Shown here one piece after another: positions 25,020 through 36,837 of a stretch of 64,000 nucleotides of DNA. Each line of letters starts with the position of its first letter. Position 1 is the first letter of the stretch. The position numbers and the translations under genes are program-made. A model generated the notes under the pieces. The model was not told where the DNA came from. It did no database searches and saw only the letters and a program-made list of their open reading frames with translations. The stretch is from Zoroaster sp. YZ-2022 (lineage: Eukaryota > Echinodermata > Asteroidea > Forcipulatida > Zoroasteridae), in assembly GCA_029582265.1 (NCBI GenBank), contig CM055816.1:80532472-80596471 (forward strand), read 5' to 3'.

Positions 25020-25923
25020 TACACATGTGAACATCTGTAATGAAAACAATGAATATTCATGCGCATCACTGGGATTTATTTTCAGTTGTTTTTGTAAATT
25101 TATTCACATAATTATTATTACGGACAGTTATTTAAAAATAAAAGAACCACAATTTGTGCCCCCAAAATTTTTAATAAATATACAAATTCCGGTCAAAAGG
25201 GGCAATCCGTTTGCCCCCCCCCCCAGTGACGCGCATGATATTACATTGATGCTCTAATGCAATTGTTTAAATACCAACAGGTGAAACAGTCGGATAAAAA
25301 TCAACCCGACAGTTGGACTATAATTTTACGTTTTCTGTTTTCAAACAATTTCCCTGTAGTTGGTATTTAGACCAACATATTTAGAATGTGAAATTAGGTG
25401 CATATCAATACGTTTTCAGATACTTACTTCGAGTCAGTGTAATATCATAAACTTTTTGAATGTGTAAAATATCTTCAAATATGTTTCGTCCGGCGATCTA
25501 TGCTCTGAGAAACATGATTAATAGACTTTCTCGAGCGAAATTGCCTTCAAAGGTTAGTTGTTTTATTACAAAAACACGATCAATGGAGTTTTGGATGTTA
25601 TGAAACCGTTATCTCTGGGGTCTTTATTGTCATATTATTGAAACGTTCACTTATTACGCCGAACTTATTAAGCCAAATAACTGGCCGCAACTGACATAAC
25701 TCGCCAGGATAGGTCAAAGTAATACGTCGACAGATGTTTTTCATTCATATGAAATTAATAACTTTCTCAAACCAGAGAGGAAAACGACAATTCAACATGT
25801 TGATCAATGTTTCTGGTTAATCCAGCATGGACATACACGGATGATACATGTTTGAAGATAAACTGTCTGTATGCTTAGTATAGGTATAGACCCTGTGTTA
25901 TACTTGAATAGACATTATGTTCT

Positions 25924-26356
25924 CAAAGGGAAGGAACAACATTGGTAATTACCACATTATCAAATTGACAAATTGATTTCACACACGTCGGTGTAGGGCA
26001 AAAAAAATGAAATCAATTGTTTATCACCCGACGCAAGAATTTCATCAAACTATAAATTGACAAATTGTTATCTAAAAATATACAAGGTACAAGTATTAAT
26101 CATACCAATGAGATATTCCGCTGAAGTACTTTCATCTTAGAGAACACAGGAATGTTTTTGTTGAATTTACAAAAAGTTGCCGTCTGACAACATAAAAAAC
26201 CGCAAAACCCCCAACATAAAAAACAGTTTTCATCGTTTCTCATAAACTTGATGAAACTTTCAAAGGTTAGTTTTATGAGATATCTATATATTGAAACCTA
26301 GAGGTTTGAAATGAGCGTCCGTTATACCAAATACCAATGTTGTATCTTCCCTTTAA
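25924..26356. mobile_element. Same AAAGGGAAGG TIR family, copy 2
   Basis: Left end CAAAGGGAAGGAACAACATTGG, right end CCAATGTTGTATCTTCCCTTTAA. The interior includes a GTTGCCGTCTGACAAC block matching the GTTGTCCGGCAGC block of copy 1, and a short internal hairpin near 25,977-26,030 (GATTTCACACACGTCG / GAAATCAATTG..CGACGC). Confidence 0.7.
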
Positions 26357-26399
26357 TGCCACTATACACTATTGGTTATCTCAACAAACATTTATCAGT

Positions 26400-28344
26400 C
26401 TGAAATAACACTTACTTGGTGGAAACTTGATGATGGTAAAAAATATATAAATGAATAAATAAAACATCACTTGAAATCTTTCTTTCTGAGGAACTATAAT
26501 TTTAGTAAAATTAGTAAAATAATGTCCCAACTGAATGTTCAACTTTGTAAGACGAACATTTCATGTTAGAATGAATACGAAATAATATGAATGTATTTCC
26601 ACTATTTGCTCATTCATGACACAATTAATTAAGTTGAAACTTTCTCATGTAAGTACTTATCCTTTAATTCCTACCAAGTATAGATGCATTTAGGCCTATA
26701 CAGACATTTATACCAAAAGTGTATACCGGCTTTAAGTTACATAATGATTTAAGTTTTATGTTATGATCTGTACTGAATAAAAGTATCATTTTCTCGCTCT
26801 AAATATTCAATGGTATAAAGAATGGATTATTTACTGAGTGGAATAGTTTAAAGATGCACTCTCGTCTTGCTTTTCGTGAGATTATAATGTACATATACCG
26901 GTAGTACGCGGACCTGACCTTACACACTGCTGCGTGCGTGTGTGTAATCCCTCATTAGCCCAGAATGACCAACGGTTCCCTGACGGTCAGAGAGGAATCG
27001 CGCAGTCGAACAATCTTACAGTCAGGGATATGTTTTGCGATTAGGATGACCAGAAACATATTTCTAGTCTGGGGCGATAAAGGAGTCGAGTTTGCTTTTT
27101 TTCTATCTCTCTATAGGGCCTATTTAATAAATGTTTGATGTTCCATATTGATTATTCACCAACTAAACATAGGTCTATATTTAGGCTACACGCGAATTGT
27201 GTGAAGGACTCAAGAACATTAAAAATCCGTTATGAAATTGTTGAACTCAGAACATACAAGTCATTGAACCCATACGTACACGTGCAGCCAGGGATCACAC
27301 CCCAAGTTACAATGCTAAAAACATGGGAAGTATAGCAGTCGGAGCATCTCCCCTCCTATCCCATCTCTCCCTCTCCGCTCCCCCTCTCCTTTCCAACCTT
27401 TCCCCTCCCACCATCTTAACATGAAACTAATGGCGAAGTGAATAATTTGTATTGATTAAAGTACAGTAATAAAATATATAATGATAAATAAAATGTTTAT
27501 ATTGCACATATCAAAACCATGTGACATACAGATAAACAAATAGACAATTTAGGTATAAACGTAAAATATCTTATGGTAAACATTAAGTTACAAATCAAAT
27601 TAATATTTAGAGAACTATTAACTGCCAAACAATAATTAATTAACAAGCTATTATATAGACGAGAACGGGCAAGCTGTAAACAAACCAATATTCAGGAATA
27701 ACTTTCATAAGATCAAGCTACCATGAACCACGTTTGTCTCCTCAGTTGACTCAAAGGATTCTCTATACAAACTTTTGACAGGATTTCTTGTATAACAATA
27801 ACCATATCGGTAGTCGTCCTGTTCCGTTACATCCATTGTGTTTCCCTATTCAGACCACTAAAGTGCTTTTGTTAACCACCGCGTGTCAGCCGTTGAATAA
27901 GAACGCACCATTTTTGGCAATCTGTGTCATCATTACAAGTGTGTTCTCAAGGATAGACAAATCGACCATGCACGTTTTGTAGTGAAGTATTTTCACCGTG
28001 TCGAAAACTCAGTGGTATATTACATATAGTCCCTTGTCTCTCGTTGATCTGTGGTAGGAGTAAGGCCATTGCGCACGATAATTCAAGTCTTTTGCAATCT
28101 CTGGTGTAACCTGTTGAGATAGAATATTGGAGTGAAATCAAAATCAGGCCAGGACGTCATCATCAGTTGTATACGTACCCGTTGGGAAACGGTGCCAGCC
28201 ACTCCCACACTAAGCCATAATACGCTGTTGTCCAAGAATCAGTTTCCTGGTCGTAGAGCCTTCTTGAGGACTAGAGGACTATTGGCACCAAGGTGCGATT
28301 TGGAATCTTTTCTCAGAGAGGAGTGTTGATAAATTGAAACGAGG
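26400..28344. other. Intergenic stretch, little recognised
   Basis: Apart from a single diverged repeat end at about 26,853 (see 22,115-22,887) and a C/T-rich stretch at 27,345-27,415, I see no gene, RNA or clear repeat. Confidence 0.45.
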
Positions 28345-28420
28345 ATGAAGAAACGGACATTATGGATATATGTTCTGATGGTCGTAGCTGTGTTATTTCT
28401 ATCAGCAGAAGTGAAAGCCG
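28345..28420 (+). CDS. Secreted EGF-like protein, exon 1 (signal peptide)
   Basis: An ATG at 28,345 opens MKKRTLW followed by a hydrophobic core (IYVLMVVAVLFLSA) and a cleavage-like AEVKA, a textbook secretory signal peptide of about 25 residues. The exon ends AAAGCCG|GTAAGT, a strong donor leaving phase 1. The next exon (34,607) begins with a cysteine-rich EGF-like module in the phase required. The protein should therefore be secreted or extracellular. The 6.2-kb intron holds several transposon relics. Gene identity beyond 'EGF-like' cannot be given because the rest lies in or beyond the assembly gap. Confidence 0.7.
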
Positions 28421-28559
28421 GTAAGTTTGATTTTCATCGGGGCAGGCTTAATAATATATTGGACCACTCGATCAGCTCTATTTTTATGAACCCTGCCTTC
28501 TTTTACTTGCCTTCAAGCAAAGGCATTTCTCCTCTTATACACTTACTGTACTAGGCCTT

Positions 28560-29290
28560 CAATTGGCATTTCTTTATTTGATCATTTTGTATATTATATT
28601 TATTACGCCATGAAAGATAAATTGTTGTGAATTGAAATGAAATGAACTAGGAGATCGTTTTTAAAGTTTTCACAACACTAGTCAATAGAGGGCTGTAATA
28701 ATTCCCACAGTATAGACTGGGCTGAATTTAGGGCTCTGTACAGCGAAGATCGATATTACCGTTAGCTTTGTACCAAGTATGTTTAAGGCCCAGGCCTACA
28801 ATATCATTTGACAATTGGAATTACCAAAAACCAAAACCTCGACTGACATGTTTTTTGTCCAGCAGGTAACCGAACAATTTGCGGTGAGACAACTTGTCTT
28901 GCAGAACCATTTGTTTGCACAAATGTTTACATTGTAAACAAAAGAAATCAATACAAGTATTTAGACATGTTTATTCTAGCACAGCTGCATACAAGTATAT
29001 GCAACAAATGGATTAATTCATCTGAGTGATTTACTGAATGAGTCAAGGCCAGTGGCCCGTGGCATGCTGAGGTTATTTTTCAGGCTCACGGCCAATGTGT
29101 GTTTATTCATAGGCCTATTCATTATTAAGGCAGTATATATGTACAGTTTTCTACAAGCAGATAATAGCTATGCATTCACATTAATTGAATTCGGCTAATG
29201 TGGAAATAAATCATCAGCCGGTGCCATGTTAGATTTAAATTTGTAGGCCTATCCATGTGTTTTTTTCTCGAAAATGACAAAATGTCAATA
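28560..29290. other. Intron sequence, nothing recognised
   Basis: Intron of the EGF-like gene. No repeats or RNA genes stand out. Confidence 0.4.
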
Positions 29291-29291
29291 A

Positions 29292-29598
29292 GGCGAAAAA
29301 AAAGTCCGGTTTCTGGTCGGCTTCAAAATCTGTGTGCTGCTGTACGCAGTGAGGCACTTTTTTCAGATCAAATTTCCCAAACACAAAAGTATGGTGGCTA
29401 AGAGAGGCCGCACAAATCGCAGGCAAACGTTCCATACACCTATGTGAAAAAACGTTGTTTAAAACACAAAGCGGTAGAATTCAAATTGATCCAGCTGGCG
29501 GGGATTGGACATAGCAAATGAAACTAACAATGCCGACGAGCGGGTGTGAGGCAACGCGCGCGGGACTCTGGAGACCAGAAACCGGAGACTTGTTTTTG
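29292..29598. mobile_element. TIR element copy B, GTC.CTGGTTTCTGG ends
   Basis: AAAAAGTCCGGTTTCTGGTC at the left and GACCAGAAACCGGAGACTT at the right are inverted. The interior shares GGTGGCTAAGAGAGGCCGCAC and CGACGAGCGGGTGTGAGGC with copy A at 23,964-24,362. No coding frame. Confidence 0.75.
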
Positions 29599-30044
29599 GT
29601 CTGATAGAGATAGGGGTAACTTCTCTGAATATTTACCATCTTAAAACCAATTTGGTCAGCATTTTTAGCCGTTTTCTTTGCTATGCCCATTTCCCGCCAA
29701 AATTGCCGATTGATCAAGCTTTAAGGTACTAATTATGTCAGTTGCTTTTATGTTAATTACATTTTTGTTAAAGTAGTATTTATTTTTAGCAAAACCTATT
29801 CTGACACCATGGAACCAATCATATTCAGACGGCTCAGTCTAGTCTGACAGTTTTCGATTTGTTATCCTTATGTTATTATTATTTTATTATTAATTGTACT
29901 GACACCAAATCAAATTGGGCTTTATTATAAAATTCCTAAAACATAAAACTGAACACGCGACACAACGTGATAAACACATAAAAACGGGGTTCAATAGTAG
30001 AGTCAAAACACAAAGTGAAGGTCATGCGACAATAGACTTGATTT

Positions 30045-30142
30045 CAAGTCTGAGATCGCGGTTATTTTTGTCTGCATCAGCCACGCAAAACGCCGTTTAC
30101 CCCTACTGGCTATCACAGCCCTAACTCGCGATCTCAGACTTG
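30045..30142. mobile_element. Short TIR element, CAAGTCTGAGATCGCG ends
   Basis: CAAGTCTGAGATCGCG (30,045) and CGCGATCTCAGACTTG (to 30,142) are perfect 16-base inverted repeats around a 66-base interior. A sister copy follows at 30,599-30,719; both share a TTTTTGTCTGC segment near one end. Confidence 0.8.
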
Positions 30143-30598
30143 ACCCTGTTGTGTTTGTGGGATATTCATGTTTTCATAGCTAAAATTTACATAATAATAC
30201 GGATGCTAGAGAGATGGCCAATCAGGAGGCCACAAAAACCTTGTAGGCCGCGTCTATTACTAACAGGTTACACTCGCTTAAAATTCTTTCTGTAATATTA
30301 TTCGATATTAAATTTGTATAGTGCTTGGTACGTAAATAGTATTTGAAATGATAGGTAAATTTAATGAGATCTTAGAGTTGTAAAAAAACACAAAATAAAA
30401 TTACATAATTTCTTCTCTACAAAAAACGTCTTACCTACAGTTTAAATGGAATCGTTGAGTACATCGCCTCCAACTGCATGCATGTAGAAGATTTAGTTTG
30501 AATATTCATGTTATGGAAGGCTTTCCGACCAATCAGATTGTTCAGTCCACTTTTGGACTAATTTGCAATAGGTTGTGTACAAACCGAGAACAACATTC

Positions 30599-30719
30599 CC
30601 AAGTCTGTGATCGAAGGTTAATGTCGAAGGTTAATACACAAGAGGGCGCTATTTAATGCGATACTGCAGAGCCGTCTTGGCTTCATTCAGGCAGACAAAA
30701 AAAACGATCACAGACTTGG
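30599..30719. mobile_element. Short TIR element, CCAAGTCTGTGATCG ends
   Basis: CCAAGTCTGTGATCG (30,599) and CGATCACAGACTTGG (to 30,719) are perfect inverted repeats. The interior carries AAGAGGGCGCTATTTAATGC. Same family as 30,045-30,142, in opposite orientation. The right end abuts the next element at 30,724. Confidence 0.8.
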
Positions 30720-30723
30720 AACT

Positions 30724-32935
30724 GGGCCTGGGCGAATAGTAAAATTTACTATTAGATTAATCGCGACAACTTTTCGCGAATAATCGATTATTCGCGAATA
30801 GTTGGCAAATTTTTTCCCGCGTTTTATAAAAGTACTAAAACATTAAAAACAATTGCTTTGATAGTAATTTCTGGCCTATTTGTAACATTCGGATAATAAA
30901 CAAACACATACATGTACATTAAGCTCTTTAATGCCTGTTGTTGTTTTTCTTTATTTCTTGCAAAATTGTACTCGAAATAATACATTTTCGTAAGTGAAAA
31001 TCCAATCGCCGTCGAGTTATTACTCTGGCAGCGTGGGAAACTTCCAGCACAATTAGCATAAACAGTGCACATTGAGCACGTGGTAAGTCACACGCAGTTA
31101 CGTTCATCCCATATCAACAGAGGGAAGTCCACCTAAACCCAATATAATGAACGCATAGAACAGATCTTGTTTATATTTAAGTCGTCGTTAAGAGAAATAC
31201 CAATAAGTTAACGGTCACCCCTGTTATTTTAAATCGATTAGCCTAGTCCTATACATGTACACAAAATAAAATCATGCAAGCAGTACGTGTTTATGCTCAT
31301 GCAGGGGCCACTTTTTAGACGTAAATGTATTCGTTGTTTACTTCCAAAGCTTCCGCAGTGTGCCCCGCACTAGGCTTAAAACCTTTGGTTCAGGCACGCA
31401 CGTGGTGAATGTACCCTGAACTGATTTTGTACGACGGCCTATGTGTTTTGTGATTGACTTGTGCTCACTGCAAATTACGTTATAATTATTGGACAAACTT
31501 TTCTTGGGAACCAAATGGGGCGTGGCAAACAATTACGTCATGCAATAAGTGGATCGGTGGGATTTATCATTACTCATCAGTAGACCTACGTTACCTGCAA
31601 GTGCAAAGGCAATTACACTACTACTAGCAATGCGAAAGGCAGTGACCAATAAGACCGTACTTTTCGTAGTTAGTATTTATGAAAATAAATTGACATTTTC
31701 AAACAAATCGATGTGTAATAAATAAACAACATGAAACATTCAAGTTAGTGTAAATTAATCGCAGTTGTTTAATCATTAATTCATCATCTCCAGCTTTTCT
31801 TCAAAAACAAAAACGTTACAGTAGTGTTCAAATTTAATTTTAGTTTATGCTACTTTTAAGTTTATGCTACAAAAATATGAAGTATGTTCATTCTGCACTC
31901 TGCAAGTTCATTTGCAGAACAACCGTTTCAGCAATTAAATAACTAATGAAAAATGTGGCTTACTCTATAATCCATTACATTTAACAAATATATTTACTTG
32001 TGAGTACTATTCGCGAATACTACAATGCGTACCACTACCAGCAGTACCACTACCATAGGTATTCGCGAATAGTTCTGAACAGTTCACAACCGCAATTTTA
32101 TGTTGCAGGTAACAGTCGCAGGTAACAGTCGCAGGTAACAGTCGCAGGTAACAGTCGCAGGTAACAGTCGCTTCAGTCACCGCCATCCAGCTTGCCCTCT
32201 TGGCTTCCTCATTTCATTACTTGTGAGAACTATTCGCGAATACTACAATGCGTACCACTACCAGCAGTGCCTGGACAGAACAGTGCAATTGGCAGCATTA
32301 CTCGCGAATATTATTCGCGAATAGTTCTGAACAGTTCACAACCGCAATTTTGTTGGGTAAAGGCAATGCATTATTGCAGGTAACAGTCGCTGCAGTCACA
32401 GCCATCCAGCTTGTCCTGGCCCTGTTGGCTTCCTCAAGGCATTACTTGTGAGAACTATTCGCGAATACTACAATGCGTACCACTACCAGCAGTGCCTGGA
32501 CAGAACTGTGCAATTACTCGCGAATAGTATTCGCGAATAGTTCACACGAACAGTTCACGACCGCGATGTTTATGTTGTGTAAAGGCAATACATTATTGCA
32601 GGTAATGGTCTCTGCAATCACAGTCAGCCAGCCTGACTTGTCGGCTTCCTCAAAGGCATTACTAGTTGCAAACACTACAATGCTTGCTACCATGACTATA
32701 GACAAAACTGTGTAATTGCCAGCTGGATTACTCACGAATAGTAGTCGTGGTTAGCGAACACTTCACAACCGCAAGTTATGTCTTTGGTTTGGAAGGCAAT
32801 TGGTCATTATTCGCGAATTGTTGCAGGTATTCGCGCCTGCGCGATTAATCGAATAATTCAAAAACCGCGAATACGAGTACGATTAGCAACAACTATTCGC
32901 GAATATTCGAATAATCGAATTATTCGCACAGGCCT
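30724..32935. mobile_element. hAT-like TIR element with internal satellites
   Basis: The ends GGGCCTGGGCGAATA (30,724) and TATTCGCACAGGCC (to about 32,934) are inverted and resemble common hAT-type termini. The palindrome TATTCGCGAATA, or close variants, recurs about ten times, mostly near the two ends. From about 31,996 to 32,700 there are three to four diverged tandem units of about 224 bp beginning ACTTGTGAG.ACTATTCGCG. No transposase frame is visible. An exact 8-bp target duplication could not be read. Class is inferred from the termini only. Confidence 0.6.
32102..32172 (+). repeat. 13-bp tandem repeat (CGCAGGTAACAGT)
   Basis: Five perfect copies of CGCAGGTAACAGT, expanded inside one ~224-bp unit of the surrounding element. 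The neighbouring units carry a single copy at the same place (TTGCAGGTAACAGTCGC). Confidence 0.9.
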
Positions 32936-33229
32936 ACTGGAAACCCAACAACCACAGAGAAAGGACCACGACAACGACGCAAACCTTTTAAAAAGTCCAC
33001 CAGAAATAAATTATTTTGATCAATAGGGGCGTTGTTGCATCGTACATACACAATATTTTGCGGCATATTTGAGTCATCGAAGTTGCAGCTGAATTTTCGA
33101 GAGCAATCATTTAATTATAACCATTATCTTGCACAAAACGTCAACAAGGTAGAATACTGAATAGTTTTAATTAAGTTATTTACGCTCAGCTTCCTAGTGT
33201 GTGATTTATCTCAATTATTAACTGTACGA

Positions 33230-34250
33230 TACAGTCACGCAATGTATTGAAAATACAGTACTCGGTGACAGTAGGCCTACACTACACTAGGCCTACAGTG
33301 CATAATTTTTTGTCCGGTTTCCGGACAAACGTTATACGTATTTATTAATATAGGGCCCAGGCCCTAATGAATTTTAGTACATTATTTTATTGTAAAAGCT
33401 TTGTCTCGCGGTCTCATCATCATCATTGGCCAGTTTTTGGCATGGCCAGTCACTAGTGTCTATGTGAAGTTTGTAAGTATAGAGAAAGGACAATACATTT
33501 GTATGTTCCATGGGCAAGGAAGTGGTTAATTGTCCTGAGGCTAAATTCTTCTACTTTTTTCTCGAGAATAAATTATTACTAACATATAGGCCATCATGGC
33601 CATGCCCATGTCCATGAGAATGAAAGTCATAGATTTGCATCCACCGCCCGCGATGTCCCGCTAAAGTTACCGCCTAAATTTTTTATTATTTGCCAAAAAT
33701 CATTATTTGCATAAAAAGGATTTCACCAAACAAATTTTATTCCAAATCATCCGTTACATTGGGGCAAAACGGTTTTAATAAATTTCCACCAGTATGTGCG
33801 CTTATATAACTGCTGGCACTATGTTCTCTGATAGTCCCGCCGTATCGCCGTTCACAAAAAGGTGCGATCGCGCTAAACTGTAAGCGGTAAACCCGTCCTA
33901 TCCACTCCTGCAACTGTACCGCCTTCACATGCACAACACGTCGCTGTTGAGCCTCATCTTATGCCTGTGTGTGCATACGAAACAGTCACGCAGAATGTAT
34001 TGAAAATACAGCATAGCGTATAATTTTTTGTCCGGTTTGTACAAACGTTATGCATTATTTCCATTTAACACCCATGTAATAGGGCCTAGTACTAGCAGTA
34101 ATAGTAGTAGTATTTTATTTAATTAAAAGCTCGTGGTCATGGGTCTTCATCATCATTGGCCAGGTTGAGGTTTGGGCGTGGCACAATGCCTATGTTCCGT
34201 ATGTCATACCTCAGGTCAATTTTCTCGAGAACAAATTATTAACGAAATTA
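33230..34250 (+). repeat. Direct duplication, two diverged copies
   Basis: 33,230-33,590 and about 33,980-34,245 share, in order, ACAGTCACGCA.AATGTATTGAAAATACAG, ATAATTTTTTGTCCGGTTT, ACAAACGTTAT, AGGGCC, AAAGCT, TCATCATCATTGGCCAG, GGC.TGGC and TTCTCGAGAA.AAATTATTA. Copies are direct, about 755 bases apart. No gene is seen in either. Confidence 0.7.
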
Positions 34251-34281
34251 TGATTATAACTAACGCTACTCTTTATGGAGT

Positions 34282-34545
34282 GCCACTAGCGGGTTCCAGT
34301 GCACCGTAACTCTGCCTCTGGTGCTGCCAGCAGCAGGTGTGAGTTCGAGCCTCGGGTCGTGACACTTGTGTCCTTTGGACAAAGGGTACTTAAACCCATA
34401 ATTAAGCTTCTGCCCTTCGGATGGGACGGAAGCCATAGGGGGTCCCGTGTGTTGTAATGCACGGAAAAGAATGCGCCTGAGCACCACTTAGTTGGTGGAT
34501 ACGGCGCTATATAGTCCACACATTATTATTGCTATTATTAATGTT
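34282..34545 (+). mobile_element. tRNA-derived SINE (tRNA-Leu head, truncated)
   Basis: Contains the 3' part of the tRNA-like head (GCCAGCAGCAGGTGTGAGTTCGAGCC..GTCGTGACACTTGTGTCC), the family body (TACTTAAACCCATAATTA.GCTTC, TTCGGATGGGACG, GGTCCCGTGTGTTG.AATGCACG) and the 3' tail CACTTAGTTGGTGGATACGG followed by an ATT-rich end. It lies in the intron just upstream of the EGF exon at 34,607. Confidence 0.85.
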
Positions 34546-34606
34546 AATAGTACACACACAATTAATGTCTCTTTTTTATTTTTTATTTTATGTATTTATT
34601 TTTCAG

Positions 34607-34721
34607 ATTGTTCCCAGCAATCCATGGCGAGAATGGATCACCCTGTATTAATGCCTACTTGGATCCAGGCTATGTCTGTCTGTGTCCATCAACCTTCATA
34701 CCTACCGCTCTGACGGCTCAA
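34607..34721 (+). CDS. Secreted EGF-like protein, exon 2 (EGF-like module)
   Basis: TTATTTTTCAG| precedes the exon and CTCAA|GTAAGT ends it. Entering in phase 1 from exon 1 it reads DCSQQSM; after one missing base near 34,626-34,630 the frame becomes ENGSPCINAYLDPGYVCLCP, followed by STFIPTALTAQ. The cysteine spacing (C-x5-C-x5-C-x10-C-x-C, if the lost codon is cysteine) is that of an EGF-like domain, with the sixth cysteine expected in exon 3. Restoring one base gives phase 0 at the donor, matching exon 3. The missing base is most simply a consensus error, otherwise a disabling mutation. Confidence 0.6.
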
Positions 34722-35202
34722 GTAAGTCACTTTTTTGGGAAAGAATGTTGAACCCCAACTGCCACTTGTGCAATAAGTTAACCAGTATCTATTCTAAGCA
34801 TAGATAAGTACAAATGGCCAATATCTCATTGGGATGGCATACATTCATCGCTTAAAAATCCCCAAAAACACTTTTCCAACTTTTGTTTGACTACACTTTC
34901 CTCTCCTTGTGTCCTCCGTCATTTTTAAAAGGGAAAAATTTTGTGATATTTGTCATATTTGATAGAAAGTATGTATTGTATTCTACATTCTTCCCACTTT
35001 TTGTTGCTGCAAGTAGTTGCTTGTTTTTATTTCCTATACACAAGGCCAAACTAAGTGTTTTTTGGGTCACCCACACCCACACTCCCCGAGAAAATCAGAC
35101 AGACAATCACCCCTTGAAAATATTTATGACAAATTATAATAGTTAAAGATAAGGTTCAATATTGGTAATTATCATTTGGAAATTAACAAATACTATTTTC
35201 CC

Positions 35203-35735
35203 AGCGACCGAACTCAAGTTCTGCAAGCAGCAGCAGGGTGTGGGTTCGAGCCCTCGTCGTGACACTGTATCCTTGAGCAAGCGTACTTAAACCATAATTG
35301 TTTCATTCCTTCGATGGGACGAGTCAGAGGGTCCCGTGGGTTTGTGCAATGCACGCAGCGGATTGTCGTAATGAAAGTGGTCTGTTTTCGACTGAACTCA
35401 AGTTCTGGTGCCAGCAGCAGAGTGTGTGTCTGAGCCCCTGCCGTGACACCTGTGTCCTGAGCAAGACACTTAACCATAATTGTTTCTCCACCCAGGGGGT
35501 TTAAAATGGGCACTTAGTGCGAGATGGTTTGCCTTCATGCGCTAGAAAAGCAGCAATTGAGTCAGTATACCCCCAGGGAGCTGAGATGGTTTTAGGAATG
35601 ATTTATGGTTTCATGAGCCTTATGAGCAGTGGGATACAATATATCGCGCCTTTTGAGCTACTGTACTTAGTTGGTGGTGGATACGGTTTTATAAATCTAT
35701 ACATTATTATTATTGCTATTACCTGCCGTTACACT
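35203..35735 (+). mobile_element. Dimeric tRNA-Leu(CAA)-derived SINE, degraded
   Basis: Two head units in tandem (ACCGAACTCAAGTTCTG at 35,206 and ACTGAACTCAAGTTCTGGTG at 35,391), each with GCAGCAG, a GGTTCGAG/TCTGAGCCC B-box region and GTGACAC..GTCCTTGAGCAAG. The body (CCCAGGGAGCTGAGATGG, GGAATGATTTATG) and tail (TTAGTTGGTGGTGGATACGG.., ATT-rich) match the copy at 36,838-37,397. Single-base losses are frequent relative to that copy. Confidence 0.85.
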
Positions 35736-35916
35736 CCACCTGCCCAGGACAGTCCACAATGTCCATTATCTACTCTGTCCTAAACATGTTCATGTAAGCC
35801 TATTTTTAGAGTCTACCGAAGTCATAAACCTATTTGGTGGTAAGTCCTTCTAACAATGTTGAAGCTAGAAAGCCTAAGGTTGCACCAGAGAGAATCTAAT
35901 TCCCAAATCTTTCCAG

Positions 35917-36001
35917 GGTCCCAAACAGGACACTAATTGTCCCCCTTACTGTAATGGCCTGCGTGCTCACAAATGCCGCTTGTGCAAAAAATTTTTGCAA
36001 G
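35917..36001 (+). CDS. Secreted EGF-like protein, exon 3 (runs into gap)
   Basis: AATCTTTCCAG| precedes an exon in phase 0 reading GPKQDTNCPPYCNG then LRAHKCRLCKKFLQ, with four cysteines in 20 residues. It follows exon 2 in phase and supplies the sixth cysteine of the EGF-like module, or starts a second cysteine-rich module. It is cut by the assembly gap at 36,002. No convincing continuation was found after the gap. Confidence 0.55.
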
Positions 36002-36501
36002 NNNNNNNNNNNNNNNNNNNNNNNNNNNNNNNNNNNNNNNNNNNNNNNNNNNNNNNNNNNNNNNNNNNNNNNNNNNNNNNNNNNNNNNNNNNNNNNNNNN
36101 NNNNNNNNNNNNNNNNNNNNNNNNNNNNNNNNNNNNNNNNNNNNNNNNNNNNNNNNNNNNNNNNNNNNNNNNNNNNNNNNNNNNNNNNNNNNNNNNNNNN
36201 NNNNNNNNNNNNNNNNNNNNNNNNNNNNNNNNNNNNNNNNNNNNNNNNNNNNNNNNNNNNNNNNNNNNNNNNNNNNNNNNNNNNNNNNNNNNNNNNNNNN
36301 NNNNNNNNNNNNNNNNNNNNNNNNNNNNNNNNNNNNNNNNNNNNNNNNNNNNNNNNNNNNNNNNNNNNNNNNNNNNNNNNNNNNNNNNNNNNNNNNNNNN
36401 NNNNNNNNNNNNNNNNNNNNNNNNNNNNNNNNNNNNNNNNNNNNNNNNNNNNNNNNNNNNNNNNNNNNNNNNNNNNNNNNNNNNNNNNNNNNNNNNNNNN
36501 N
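36002..36501. other. Assembly gap (500 N)
   Basis: Exactly 500 unknown bases, a scaffold gap of fixed or estimated length. It interrupts an exon of the EGF-like gene. Open frames spanning it are meaningless. Confidence 1.
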
Positions 36502-36837
36502 TGACATTCGATCATTTGTATTTTAATATTGGTGTTGAAGAAGAGTGCCTTCATGAGTGCCTTCAAGGAAACACAACTGTATTCATTCCACGTGGTCGGC
36601 TAAAATGAAGAAATGCCAGTGCGCAAAAACCTGTTGAGCGGAAAATTGGTATAGCGCCCTCCATTGAATATGTTTTGTATGACATTCCCATGATTGCAAA
36701 ACTAGTCTCTCTGTATTTTCCGATTTATTGTTGAGATCATCAAGTTAATTACTTCCAATAAACCTAAATTCCAAGGTTAATCCCAATATCCGATAATCAA
36801 TCATTAGATTTCCTCCCCGTGAGTATACAACTTTAGA

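Noticed and set aside
35896..36608. Open frames of 174-211 residues on both strands
   Set aside because: They consist almost wholly of unknown residues across the 500-N gap.
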